Assembly: GCF_904849725.1 (NCBI RefSeq)
Contig: NC_058518.1
Span: 391,145,581 to 391,209,580, forward strand
DNA from: Hordeum vulgare subsp. vulgare
Taxonomy: Eukaryota; Streptophyta; Magnoliopsida; Poales; Poaceae
DNA: 64,000 bases
Reading direction: 5' to 3'
A model generated the notes under the pieces. The model was not told the DNA's origin, searched no databases, and saw only the letters and a list, made by a program, of their open reading frames with translations. Both the position numbers and the translations under genes were made by a program. Below, piece after piece: positions 11,038 through 22,763 of this stretch (position 1 is its first letter; each line of letters opens with the position of its first letter).

Positions 11038-12559
11038 GCATTGGTATGGGCAATCCTCTTGGCTTCTGCCAAGCTTGGGGGAGTTGCCCCGGTATCGTAT
11101 CACCTTTATATCTTTTGCTTTTACCTTTGTTTTAGTTCTTTCCTTTTCAGTTTTTATTTCTTCTTTTAGAGGAATAAGTCTTTAGTTCTTAGTTTTAGTC
11201 TTTTTCTTTTGTCTCTCCCCGATGTATTCGAGCTTACGAGCTATATAATAAAGAGTGTCATAGTCAAGGGTTTTGCTTTGTGCCATGATCAAAAAGTATG
11301 AAAAGAATGATAGCATGAAAGATCATGAGACAATCTTATGGAAAGTGATAACTTCACTTATGACACGTATGATGATTGAAACTTGTTGAGAATAAATCAA
11401 CATAGACATTAGTCATTGTTGCAATTAATAAGAAGTAATAAGGAAATAGAGGTTCACATATAAATATATCATCTTAGACACTTTTTACAATTGTGAGCAC
11501 TCACCAAACTATTACATGCCTAGGAGTAGATGTTGGACAAGGAAGACAACATAATGAATTGTGTTTGCTTGGTTCCAAACAATGTTATATGATTAGAGAT
11601 CCCTTAGCATGTGACGATTGCTTCCACCTCATATTAGCCAAAACTCCTGCACCATGTAGAGATACTACTTGTGCATCCATAAACCTTCAACCTAGTTTTG
11701 CCATGAGAGTCTACCATACCTACCTATGGATTGAATAAGATCCTTCAAGTAAGTTGTCATCGGTGCAAGCAATAAAAATTGCACTCTAATATGTATGATC
11801 TATTAGTGTGTGGAAAATAAGCTTTGTACGAACCTGTGATGAGGAAGACATAAAAGCGACAGACTGCATAATAAAGTTCTTTGTCACAGGAGGCAATATA
11901 AAGTGACGTTCCTCCGCACTAAGAGGACACGCATCCAAACCTCAAAAGCACGTGACAACGTCTGCTTCCCTCTGCGAAGGGCCTATCTTGTACCTTTCCT
12001 TTTTACCCTTGTAAGAGTCATGGTGATCATCACCAATTCCCCTTTTGCCTTTGTCTTGGCTACCGTCACATGCTTGGGAAAGATCTATATTCATATATCA
12101 ACTTGGAGTTGAGTACTCATTCTTTATCATTGTTGACTTTACCCTTGAGGTAAACCGTTGGGAGGCAAAACTATAAGCCCCTATCTTCCTCTGTGTCCAG
12201 CTGAAACTTTGACACCATGAGTACCACGTGAGTTGTAACAATTGTGGAAAACAAAAGAGATGATTGAGTATGTGGGTTTGCCTTACAAGCTCTTATTTGA
12301 CTCTTTCTAATGTTGTGATAAATTGCAATTGCTTCAATGACTATGGACTATTGTTGGTTACTTCTCGGTAAGGTTTTTGCTTCATGCTTTGCTTTGTGAA
12401 GGAATTGTTACTTTCCCATAAGGATCTTTATGATATATTGTTGTTCTATGTGTGATCATGATGCCCTCATGTCCATATTATGTTTTATCGACACCTTCGT
12501 CCCTCAACATGTGGACATGTTTATGGAACTTGGTTTTCGCTTGAGTACAAGCGAGGTCT
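11038..12559 (+). other. Element C 3' non-coding region
   Basis: A long region between the third ORF and the PPT without a supported gene. The 81-codon frame at 11493-11738 shows no family motif. A second exact copy of the PPT sequence lies at 11071-11086. Confidence 0.65.
11071..11086 (+). other. Internal polypurine-tract copy in element C
   Basis: AAGCTTGGGGGAGTTG is identical over 16 bases to the true PPT plus the first LTR bases at 12560-12575, but lies about 1.5 kb upstream. It could act as an additional plus-strand primer site or be a trace of a past duplication. Confidence 0.65.
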
Positions 12560-12573
12560 AAGCTTGGGGGAGT
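12560..12573 (+). other. Element C polypurine tract (PPT)
   Basis: AAGCTTGGGGGAGT abuts the 3' LTR start TGATACG at 12574. It shares its core with the element B PPT. Confidence 0.85.
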
Positions 12574-14038
12574 TGATACGTCCATTTTGCATCATGCTTT
12601 CATGTTGATATTTATTGCTTTTTGGGATGTTATATTAGTTGTGGTACCGTATTTATGCCTTTTCTCTCTTATTTTGCAAGGATTATCTGAAGAGGGAGAA
12701 TTCAGGCAGCTGGAATTCTGGACTGGAAAAGGAGAAAATCCTAGTCCACTATTCTGCACATCTCCAAATGCTCTGAACATTTACGTGGATTTTTTCTGGA
12801 ATATATTAAAAATACTGGGCAAAAGAACTACCGGAGGGGCGCCACGAGGGCCCCACAAGCCCCCACTCCGCCACCACCCCCTGGTGGCGGTGGGCAAGCT
12901 TGTGGGCTGCCTGAAGGCTCACTAGCCCCCCTCTTTTGCTATATGAAGCGTCCTAGTCTGGAAAAAATCAATAGGGAGCTTTTTCGTGGTTTCGTCGCCG
13001 CCACGAGGCGGAACTTGAGCAGATCCAATCTAGAGCTCCAGCAGGATGATCCTGTCGGGGAAACTTCCCTCCCGGAGGGGGAAATCGTCGCCATCGTCAT
13101 CACCAACACTCCTCTCGTCGGAGGGGAGGCATCTTCATCAACATATTCATCAACACCATCTCCTCTCCAATCCCTAGTTCATCTCTTGTAATCAATCTTC
13201 GTCTCGCGACTCCGATTGGTACTTGTAAGGTTGCTAGTTGTTGATTACTCTTTGTAGTTGATGCTAGTTGGATTATTTGGTGGAAGAGTTTATGTTCATA
13301 TCCTTGATGCTATTCATTACACCTCTGGTCATGATTATGATTATGTCTTGTGAGTAGTTACTTTTGTTCCCGAGGACATGGGATAAGTCATGTGAATAAT
13401 AGTCATGTGAATTTGATATTCGTTCGGTATTTTGATATGTTGTATGTTGTTTTTCCTCTAGTGGTGTTATGTGAACGTCGACTACATAACACTTCACCAT
13501 ATTTGGGCCTATAGGAAGGCATTGGGAAGTAGTAAGTAGATGATGGGTTGTTGGAGTGACAGAAGCTTAAACCCCAGTCTATGCGTTGCTTCGTGAGGGG
13601 CTGATTTGGATCTGCTAGTTTAATGCTATGGTTAGACTTTGTCTTAATTCTTCTTTTGTAGTTGCGGATGCTTGCGAGAGAGGTTAATCATAAGTGGGAT
13701 GCTTGTCCAAGTAAGGGCAGTACCCAAGCGCCGGTCCACCCACATATCAAACTATCAAAGTAACGAACGCGAATGATATGAACATGATGAAACTAGCATG
13801 ACAGAAATTCCCGTGTGTCCTCGGGAGTGTTTTTCCCCCTATAAGACTTTGTTCAGGCTTGTCCCTTGCTACAAAAGGGATTGGGACACTTGCTGCACCG
13901 TTGCTACTACTTGTTACTTGTTACTCTTTGCTTTCTACGTTTCACCTCGCTACACAATCACTTGTTACCGCTACTTTCAGTGCTTGCAGTTATTACCTTG
14001 CTGAAATCCGTTTATCAGAGCCTTCTGCTCCTCGTTGG
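12574..14038 (+). repeat. Element C 3' LTR, left part (interrupted by element D)
   Basis: It aligns with 3824-5290 of the 5' LTR and ends in GTTGG (14034-14038), the target site of element D. It carries the second copy of the LTR hairpin at 12852-12906. Confidence 0.94.
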
Positions 14039-15452
14039 TGTAAGTGAATCTAGTGCCCCTTAGTGATTTTGGTGGTTTGAAGACTTATAGGTTAAGTATC
14101 TAATGTGTTCTTGAGTGTACACAGGATCTATAAGTCACTGAGGAGTTTGAAATATTTGATGAATATCGACCCCTATAAATGTATATCTTCGGTTGAAGAA
14201 ATTGGTCTGAAGCTGAAGAATTGAATCGCGAAGAATCGGTGATGAAATTGATATTCCTCATGAAGATATTGAAATTGAGGAATTCGGTGTGTCCTGAAGA
14301 AAATCATTCTGAAGACTTTGAAGCATGAAGATTTACTCTTTCTGTTTTACTTTCTTCACACTTGAGTAATAGGAACACCGTACTATTAAAGGGGGTCGAA
14401 GTTACACTTTGGAATGAATTTCCTCATGATGCTCAACCCAAGCCTAATCCTACCAAAAGCCTCAAGTGAGGAATACTAGTGACATGAGGACTCTCAGAGT
14501 TGAGGGTTCCGACCGTTTCGATAGCCACGCCACATCATTGGTCTTATCCACACCAACGGTCATATTATTTAAGGGCATTAGTGTCAAATCATGTCGGGAT
14601 GCTCCCAGGCTATAAATAGCCGCCCCCCACAACCATTAGCTGGTTGGCTGCTCCGTTAGAAACTGACACTTGTCATAAGAGCAACCCAATTCCTCAGAGT
14701 CTTCGAGAGTAATTCATCAGTGAGGAAATACCCCAAACACCAAACCACAAACCTAGAACCAAGTGATTGAGCATCACTGAAGAAGTTGTTCCTGTGTGGG
14801 ACTGAAGCCTTTTACCTTTGAGGACTGTGCATCCTCCAGACGGTTAGGCATCATGGTCTAGAGCAATCCAGCAGTCAATTGTGGATCGCCGGGTCACCAA
14901 GTTTGTGAGGGTTTGGTAGTCTGCCCTGAAGACTTACCACGAGTGTTGGGCGAGGACTGTGTGTTCTTAGCCCAAGGAGAACACGGTAGGGACTGTGTGT
15001 CCCGGGACTGTGTGTCCTTTGGTTTCAATACCAAGCCGCTCCAAACCAGATGTACAACTGTCACAGCAGTTGGAACTGGGTCATCAACTACTGTCTTCGC
15101 TGTGAAACGGGTTCTAATTCCTCAACTACTTACTTTCCTCAGATTATGTGTTGATGACTTTCACTGTTACTGTTTGAAGAATTTGCTGAAGACTTTCTTT
15201 GAAATTCCTCAACCCCAAATTCTTCACGCTAGTTAATCCTCATATGTTTTCTACGTGCCTACTCACTGTGCAATCTGTTTTCACATTCCTCACACTGAAA
15301 AACTGCTGTTGTGAAACTTTGCACTTCTGATCCTTTACTGTTTCCGCTGTAAGTTAGTCATCAGTGAGGAATTTCCTCAAAAGGAATTTCCTTAGTGGTG
15401 AAATTCTAAAAATCTCCTATTCACCCCCTCTAGTCGATATAATGCACTTTCA
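14039..15452 (+). repeat. Element D 5' LTR (~1414 bp)
   Basis: It runs from TGTAAGTGAATC to GCACTTTCA and pairs with 26979-28388. The TATA box is CTATAAATAG at 14610-14619. Open frames inside (for example 14913-15236) recur in the 3' LTR and are not genes. Confidence 0.95.
14610..14619 (+). promoter_or_regulatory. TATA box of element D 5' LTR
   Basis: CTATAAATAG in a GC-rich setting (followed by CCGCCCCC), repeated in the 3' LTR at 27546-27555. It is a good match to a plant core promoter and would start the genomic transcript. Confidence 0.72.
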
Positions 15453-15454
15453 AT

Positions 15455-15466
15455 TGGTATCAGAGC
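15455..15466 (+). other. Element D primer-binding site (initiator Met tRNA)
   Basis: TGGTATCAGAGC, complementary to the 3' end of initiator methionine tRNA, starts two bases after the LTR. It is the usual copia primer. Confidence 0.92.
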
Positions 15467-15519
15467 AAGGTACTCCCTTGTTCTGTGTGATTTTGGTTTA
15501 ACCACTTGGAGTTTTAGTT

Positions 15520-18036
15520 ATGTCGACTGCAGGCATGTTTAATTTTACTGCAGCATGTCCTACTTTCGAAGGAAAGAACTTTCCCTTCTGGAAGAACAAG
15601 ATGCAAATGCATCTACAAGCTACTGACAATGATCTCTGGTATATTGTGGAACATGGCGTCCCCATCATCTCTGCTAGTGTCTCTGCCGCGGATGTGAAGA
15701 AATTCGAACAACTTGATTCTCAAGCGAAGAATATCATCTGTGGCCATCTGAGCCCAGGTCAGTTTGGAAGAGTGAGTGCTTTGGGCTCTGCAACACTTAT
15801 CTGGGAGAGACTGTGCAAAGTAAATGAAGGAGTATCAACCCAGCGTGACTCTCGTGTCGATATTCTTCGCAATCTCTTCAATTGCTTCAAGAGGCATGAC
15901 AATGAAAGCTGCCAAGATACCTTTGATCGCCTCACTGTCATATCAAATTAACTGCAAGCACTGGGAGCTCGAGACATTACTGATCACGAAGTTGTGAAGA
16001 AACTGCTAAGATCTTTGGATTCTTCATTTGATACTTTAGTACTGATGATTCAAGAAAGACCAGACTACAAGATGCTTGATCCAGCTGATATACTCGAAAG
16101 ACTCAATACTCATGAATTCCAGCTAGAAGAAAAGAAAGACCTATATGGACCAAGCTATTCTAGAGCACGTGCACTGAAGGCTAGAGCAATTTCCTCATCT
16201 GAAGAAGAAGATTCGGATGATAGCATTGGTGACCCTGAAGAATTTGGACAAGAGCTTGCAATGTTTGTGAGGAAATTCCAGAGGTTTACACGACGTGGCT
16301 AGTTCAGTAGATCTTCAAGAAGAGACATGAGGAAATCAGAATCTTCATCTCAGGACTACAAGAAAAGAACCTGCCACAAATGCAAGAAATCATGTCATTA
16401 CATTGCTGACTGTCCCCGTTGGGGAAAGGAATCAAAGAAGAATAAATACAAGGATGACAGTTCTGATGACTCGAAGAAGAAGAAGAAATCTTCAAAATCC
16501 TCATCTTCAGAGCCCTCATCGCACAAGAAGACTAGTTTCAGAAAGGCTCGGGCACTTATTGGCAAGGAAATGGATTCCGAGGCAAAATCAGAGGAATGTG
16601 ATGAAGAAGAGGGTTCTAATGAAGACTCAGAATCCGGACAGGCTAGTCTTGCACTGGCAACCACTTTCGTCAGCAAGTCAATCTTCAACCTTGAAGAAGA
16701 TGATCACACCATCCACACTGATGACTATGCTGATGACTTCGCTCCAACCTATTGCTTCATGGCAAAAGGTTCAAAGGTACCGAATGATGCTTCCTCCTCT
16801 GATTCAAGTGACTGTGAACCTGATGATTATAAAAAACACAGTTACAGTAAACTTGCTATCATTGCCACTAAACAACAAACTGCCCTGGAAAAGCTTCAGA
16901 AACTGCTAGATAGAAGTGATGATCTGTTGAATGATGAAATGAATCTTACCCAAATCCTCACTGAAGATGTGAAAAGTCTTCAGTCTAGATTTGATAATCT
17001 TCAAGATTGTTATGATACACTCCTCGCTGATCATGAGAAACTTTCCTATGAGTTTCTTCAAAGGAAGCTTGATCTAGAGAAGCTGAGGATTTCTCATGAT
17101 GATCTTCGTATGGAAAATGATTCATTACTAGCTCAACAAATCAGCGCTGCTCAAGCTGAATTCATTCCTCCATGTCTTAAATGCATTGAATGCGAAACTG
17201 CTAATTCTTCACCAGAATCATCAAATGCTTCTATTGCTACAAATTCTTCCACTACACCTGTAGTGTCTATTTCCTCACTTGAGGAAAACACAAATGTTAC
17301 TGATGAAAATGCAGGGTTGAAGGAATTGTATGAGACAGGAATATACAAAAGCCTCAAAGGACATCAAACCCTTTGTGATGTGCTCAAAAAGCAGATCTTT
17401 AACAGGAACCCGAGGAAAGAAGGAATTGCCTTTGAGAGGAAATTAAATGCTGATGGATCTTATTGGAAACCTGAGCAGTATCCCAAAACCTCATGGGTTG
17501 CTGCTACTGGGCCTCCTCTTGATCCATCCAATCTAACTCGCTTTTCATGTGAATTATCCTACTCCTCAGATGAGTCATTTGACTCCAACTATAAACTGTT
17601 CAAAAATCAATCTCGTGAAGTATTTGCTCGATATGTTGGAACTAACTGCAGGAATGGTCCTCCCTTGAGGAAAATCTGGGTTCCTAAAAGCTGTCTTGAA
17701 AATCTTCAGGTGAATGTCCTCATGACACCACCAATGAAGAATGTGAACCCCAGATCAAATCCCTCAGGAGGACCAAAGTCTTCAAGAGGATCAAAATCCT
17801 CAACTGGTCAAACATGTAGGGAAACTACAAGGAATATGAATATGAGCGTTACTCTTCAAATCATTATGTTCATAAATCCTCAAACCAGTTCTCTGCATAT
17901 TCATATGAGTACTTTAACCCCCCTATTGTTAAGAGAAGTGGATTAGCTTCAATGCCACCTTTCTCATATGGTGCTCGCAGGATGATGAATGCTTTACCAC
18001 CCCTTGAGATGTGGGTGATGAAGAAATTGAACTAAT
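15520..18036 (+). pseudogene. Element D gag (capsid, zinc knuckle, long acidic linker)
   Basis: ATG 15520 starts MSTAGMFNFTAACPTFEGKN. The capsid region includes FPFWKNKMQMHLQATDNDLW and LIWERLCKVNEGVS. In-frame TAA 15949 and TAG 16300 interrupt one frame, which continues to TAG 17944. A CX2CX4HX4C knuckle (CHKCKKSCHYIADC) spans 16372-16413 and is followed by Ser/Lys/Asp/Glu-rich sequence and a probable coiled coil around 16860-17150. A frameshift near 17820 moves the remaining linker (about 17820-18036) to another frame. Confidence 0.85.
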
Positions 18037-18260
18037 CACTTCTGCAGGTTAGGTCTCCAGATGAAAATCATCATATGAAGAATTTATTGGAGACCTGAGG
18101 AAATGCTTGATAGGACGCAAGCTAATATTGATGAAATAGAAATATTTCACACGTCCTTATAATTCTGTTGTGATGAAATTCTTATCTGATGAAATTGATA
18201 TCATATTCTTCAAACCCGAAGCATATGAGATGGTAAGCTGTACTAATTCACCTGCGGGAT

Positions 18261-19655
18261 GACAAACCCAAGAATACTGAGTGGGTTCTTGATAGTGGCT
18301 GCACACATCACATGACTGGTGATAAAAACTTGCTGATGAATATGCCACTAACTCCATCACCTCTGAAGCAAATCACATATGCTGACAAAGGTAAAAGCAA
18401 GGTATTGGGACTTGGCAAAGTGGCTATTTCCAAGGATAGGCATATGGACAAAGTGATGCTTGTTGAATCCCTTGGTTTTAACCTCATGTCAGTCTCGATG
18501 CTTTGTGATCTTGATATGATTGTTATCTTTGGTAGATATAGATGTGTAGTCATCATGGAATCTGACAGATCCAAAGTCTTCGAAGGTGTAAGAAGAGGGG
18601 ATTTGTACATTGTTGATTTCTCTACAGGTCCTCAACCAGCCACTTGCTTACTAGCAGAAACCTCAGAAGGATGGCTGTGGCACCGAAGACTAGGTCATGC
18701 CGGCATGAGGAATTTTCACATGCTCGCGAAGAAGAAGCATGTCATCGACATCGAATCAGTCAAATTCCTCAAGGATCATCTCTGCGGTGCATGTGAATCT
18801 GGGAAAATGACCAGATCCAAGCATCCCTCAAAGACTATCATGACCACTACACGTCCCTTCGAATTGCTTCATATGGATCTATTTGTACCTACTCACTATG
18901 CCACACTAACCAATGCAGCATCCTTATATGGCTTCGTCATAGTTGATGATTATTCCAGATATACATGGGTGCATATCATAGTATATAAAACTGAAGTGCA
19001 GGAAATCTTCAAACGATTTTCTTCAAGGGCCTCGACGAACTTTGGCATCAAGATCAAACATATCAGGAGTGATAATGGAACAGAGTTCAAAAACACTGGT
19101 CTTGATGATTATCTTGATGAACTTGGTATTACTCATGAATTATCTGCTCCTTATACTCCTCAGCAGAACGGTGTCGTCGAAAGGAAGAACAAGACTCTGG
19201 TTGAGATGGCAAGAACTATGCTTGAAGAATATCAGACTCCTCGTCGCTTTTGGCGTGAAGCAATCAACACTGCATGCCATATCATCAACAGGGTATATCT
19301 TCACAAATTCCTCAAGAAAACCTCATATGAACTCCTCACTCATAAGAAACCCAATGTAAGTTATTTCAAAGTCTTCGGTGCAAAATGTTGGATTAGAGAT
19401 CCTCACCATAGCTCAAAATTTGCACCTAAGGCACATGAGGGTTTTATGCTCGGTTATGGAAAGGACTCGCACACCTACAGAGTCTTCAACAACTATCACA
19501 ACAAAGTTGTTGAGACTGTAGATGTGCGGTTCGATGAAACTAATGGCTCGCAAAGAGAGCAATTGCCTTCTGATCTAGATAAGCTGTCTCCTGAGGAAGC
19601 AATAAAGCTCAAACCTATTGAAGACATTGTTCCCACTGAGGAAATTGATGAATAA
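18261..19655 (+). pseudogene. Element D pol: protease and integrase
   Basis: The aspartic protease motif is WVLDSGCTHHM with Asp at 18291. The GAG-pre-integrase region WLWHRRLGHAGMRNFHML and the zinc-binding LCGACESGKMTR follow. The integrase triad is present: Asp 18876 (LLHMDLF), Asp 19071 (IRSDNGTEF) and Glu 19179 (QQNGVVERKN). The C-terminal part has KVFGAKCWIRDP and HEGFMLGYGKDSHTYRVF. TAA 19653 is premature; the same frame continues, with another TGA near 19731, into RT. Confidence 0.88.
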
Positions 19656-20858
19656 ACCATCCCCATCACTGATGAAAATCAAGAAGATGCTCCTGAGGAA
19701 ATTGCTCCAGAACCACTTCCTCAGCCCAGATGAAATCCTCAACCAGCTCATCCGAGGATTGCAAATGAAGTAGAACTTGACAAAATCCTCAACAACATCA
19801 ACGCGCCAGGTCCTCTCACTCGCTCAAAAGCTTCACACTTAGTTAACTTTTGTGGGCATTTTTCCTTTGTATCTATCACAGAACCCTCAAAAGTTGCTGA
19901 GGCTTTCCTGGAACCGGAGTGGATCCAAGCTATGCAAGACGAACTTCTTCAATTCAAGATGAATGACGTATGGGAGCTCGTCAAACAACCAGATCCTCGC
20001 AAGTACAACATCATCGGTACCAAGTGGATTTTCCGAAACAAGCAAGATGAGGACGATCAAGTGGTGAGGAACAAGGTACGACTTGTAGCCCAAGGCTACA
20101 CCCAGGTTGAAGGAATAGATTTCGATGAAACTTTTGCACCTGTTGCTAGACTTGAAGCTATTCGAATACTACTTGCTTATGCTAATCATCATAACATCAT
20201 ATTACATCAAATGGATGTGAAAAGTGCATTCCTCAATGGTAAGATTGAGGAAGAAGTATATGTTGCTCAACCCCCAGGTTTTGAGGATCCAAAGAATCCA
20301 GACAAAGTCTTCAGACTCAAAAAGGCGCTCTATGGTCTCAAGCAAGCCCCTCGGGCATGGTATGACACATTGAAGGAATTCCTCATGAAGAAAGGCTTCA
20401 AACCTGGTTCACTCGATCCAACTCTTTTCACTAAATCCTATGATAATGAGCTATTTGTGTGTCAAATATATGTCGATGATATCATATTTGGCTGTACTGA
20501 CAAACGATACACTGATGAATTTTCTTACATGATGAGTGAAGAATATCAGATGTCTATGATGGGGGAGCTGAAATTCTTCTTAGGTCTTCAAATTCGTCAA
20601 CAACGCAATGGAATCTTCATATCACAGGAGAAATACCTCAAGGATGTTCTGAGGAAGTTCGACATGCATGAATGCAAAGGTGCCAAGACTCCAATGCCTA
20701 CCAACGACCATCTCGGCACTGATGAAAATGGTAAAGAATTTGATCAGCAGGTATATCGCTCTATGATTGGCTCTTTATTGTATCTATGTGCATCTAGGCC
20801 AGATATAATGCTTAGTGTTTGCATGTGTGCACGTTTTCAAGCAAAACCGAAGGAATGA
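19656..20858 (+). pseudogene. Element D pol: reverse transcriptase
   Basis: In the same frame as integrase. It has the complete copia RT core: [61 protein letters not shown], and the active site [10 protein letters not shown] with YVDD at 20469-20480. [10 protein letters not shown] and [20 protein letters not shown] follow. TGA 20856 stops it just before RNase H. Confidence 0.9.
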
Positions 20859-21422
20859 CACCATAAGGCTGTGAAGCATATTCTTTGATACTTAGATCAC
20901 ACACCAACACTAGGATTATGGTATCCCAAGGGCTCCAATCTTCATCTGGTAGGATATTCTGATTCTGACTATGCTGGTGATCGTGTGGATCTCAAGTCAA
21001 CTTCTGGTACATGTCATTTCCTCGGAAGATCACTAGTTTGTTGGTCCTCAAAGAAGAAGAACTGCGTATCACTCTCCACTGCCGAAGCGGAGTACATTGC
21101 TGTTGGTTCATGCTATGCTCAGTTACTATAGATGAAGCAAACCCTCAAGGACTACGGCATCAACATGAAGAATGTGCCTCTCTACTGTGACAATGAGAGT
21201 GCAATCAAGATTGCATACAACCCAGTACAACACTCGAAGACTAAGCACATCCATATTCGTCATCATTTTCTTCGGGACCATGTCCTCAAGGGAAATATCC
21301 TCATCGACCATGTGAAGACTGATGATCAACTGGCAGATATCTTCACTAAGCCCTTGGATGAGAAAAGATTTTGCAAGTTGCGTTGTGAGCTAAATATCTT
21401 AGAATCTTCAAATATTTTGTAA
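20859..21422 (+). pseudogene. Element D pol: RNase H
   Basis: It continues in the RT frame. It contains GYSDSDYAGDRVDLKSTSG, the central STAEAEYIAVGSC and YCDNESAIKIAYNP, and ends with the copia motif DDQLADIFTKPLDEKRF. TGA near 20886 and TAG near 21129 break it. It ends with TAA at 21420. Confidence 0.9.
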
Positions 21423-22763
21423 AAACATGCACACATCCTAACACTTATGCAAAATTGATGACTTAGATGTGCAACACATGATGAATCGATTTTCTTCAAC
21501 TGATGAAGAATATCACTCTGAATGTGAAGAAATCAACGAAGAAATTGATTCTCAGGGCCCTACGACAATTGTATGCGGCGTCTGTAATCAACATTCTTAT
21601 ATGGTGGGTCACGCCACCGCCCAACGTGAAATTCCTCAAGTTGATTTTCTTCAATGTTCCATTTCCTCAAAATGTGTTTTTCTTCAAAACAGTTGTTCTT
21701 CATTGTGACGATTTACCACAAAATCCTCAAGTTACTCAAATCTTCAAAAACTCTTGATGAGTTTCGTTTGACTAGATAGACTATGATTTCAAGTCCTCAA
21801 CATCATTCACTTATAGCTATTTCTTCAAGTTGATATTTCATCTAAGTGAATGTGATCGGACCCTACTTTCCCTCTATGCTATTCTCACCCAGTCTATTCG
21901 ATTCTTCATATGCGTTCTACTTGAAACTTTGTTCGAAATCCTCACCGCGTCCTTGTCAGCTAATGATTATGTAACAAAATCCTCAACTCTTCAAAAATGT
22001 TTCTTTAATGCACAGTAACTGAACCCCACTTCCCACGTTCGGATAACCACGATCTCCACTATCTCCACCGCCTTGCTCGGGAGCTACACGTGTCCTGCGG
22101 AGACGTAGAGGCAGGGGCTGTTTGGTCCGAATTCTTCGTGCCAACAGTAACTGCATGGATACAAATATGTCCTTATCCCCCTTGGCAAATAGTTCTTCGC
22201 CCCATCGCTCTCCTGCTACAGCAAAAAGCACCGAACCCTAGCGCCACGCCTGGAAGTCTCGTCGCCGGCGAAGAAGAGCTTCACTGCCTCGACTTCTCCG
22301 TCGCCGGAACCACGCCGGAGTCGGACCATCTTCGTCCGTCGCCGCCATAGACGTCCTCTGCTGCCGGGTTAGGGCGCATTGGACACGCACCGAAGAGCTT
22401 CTCTCTACAACTTTTTTGTGTTCTTCGTGCGCGCCTTCAAGGGTAAATAAAAACCCTATTTTTACGGCAAGTTAGATCTACTATTTTACATCTCCGATGT
22501 GAAATCTGTTTTTCCTCAAGAATCCATATGCACCTGATTCCTCAAACACTGCCTATCACCACACCATTGATGAACTAAGCATCTAAGTTTTTCACGAGAT
22601 TCCTCAATTGTGCGAATTTTCAGATCTGTACAACTCTGGAACCCAAGAACAGTATGCTTAGGCAAATTCCTCAACTGTCAAACTTTTTCATTTTCTTCAA
22701 ATCTGAGAACGCATATGACCTCTCCAAATTCCTCGCAACTATACTCTGTTCACAGGTACACAC
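21423..22763 (+). other. Element D spacer between pol and the 3' ORF
   Basis: No supported gene. A GC-rich stretch around 22020-22390 resembles a leader. CTCTGTTCACAG followed by G at about 22744-22756 looks like a 3' splice site nine bases before the ATG of the 3' ORF, compatible with expression from a spliced transcript. The splicing is inferred. Confidence 0.5.

Noticed and set aside
11493..11738. 81-codon Cys-rich ORF in the C 3' region
   Set aside because: No recognisable domain, no initiation context and no conservation evidence. A chance frame in non-coding DNA is more likely.
14913..15236. 107-codon ORF
   Set aside because: It is inside the D 5' LTR. The 3' LTR copy is broken differently (27932-28171), so it is not conserved as a gene.
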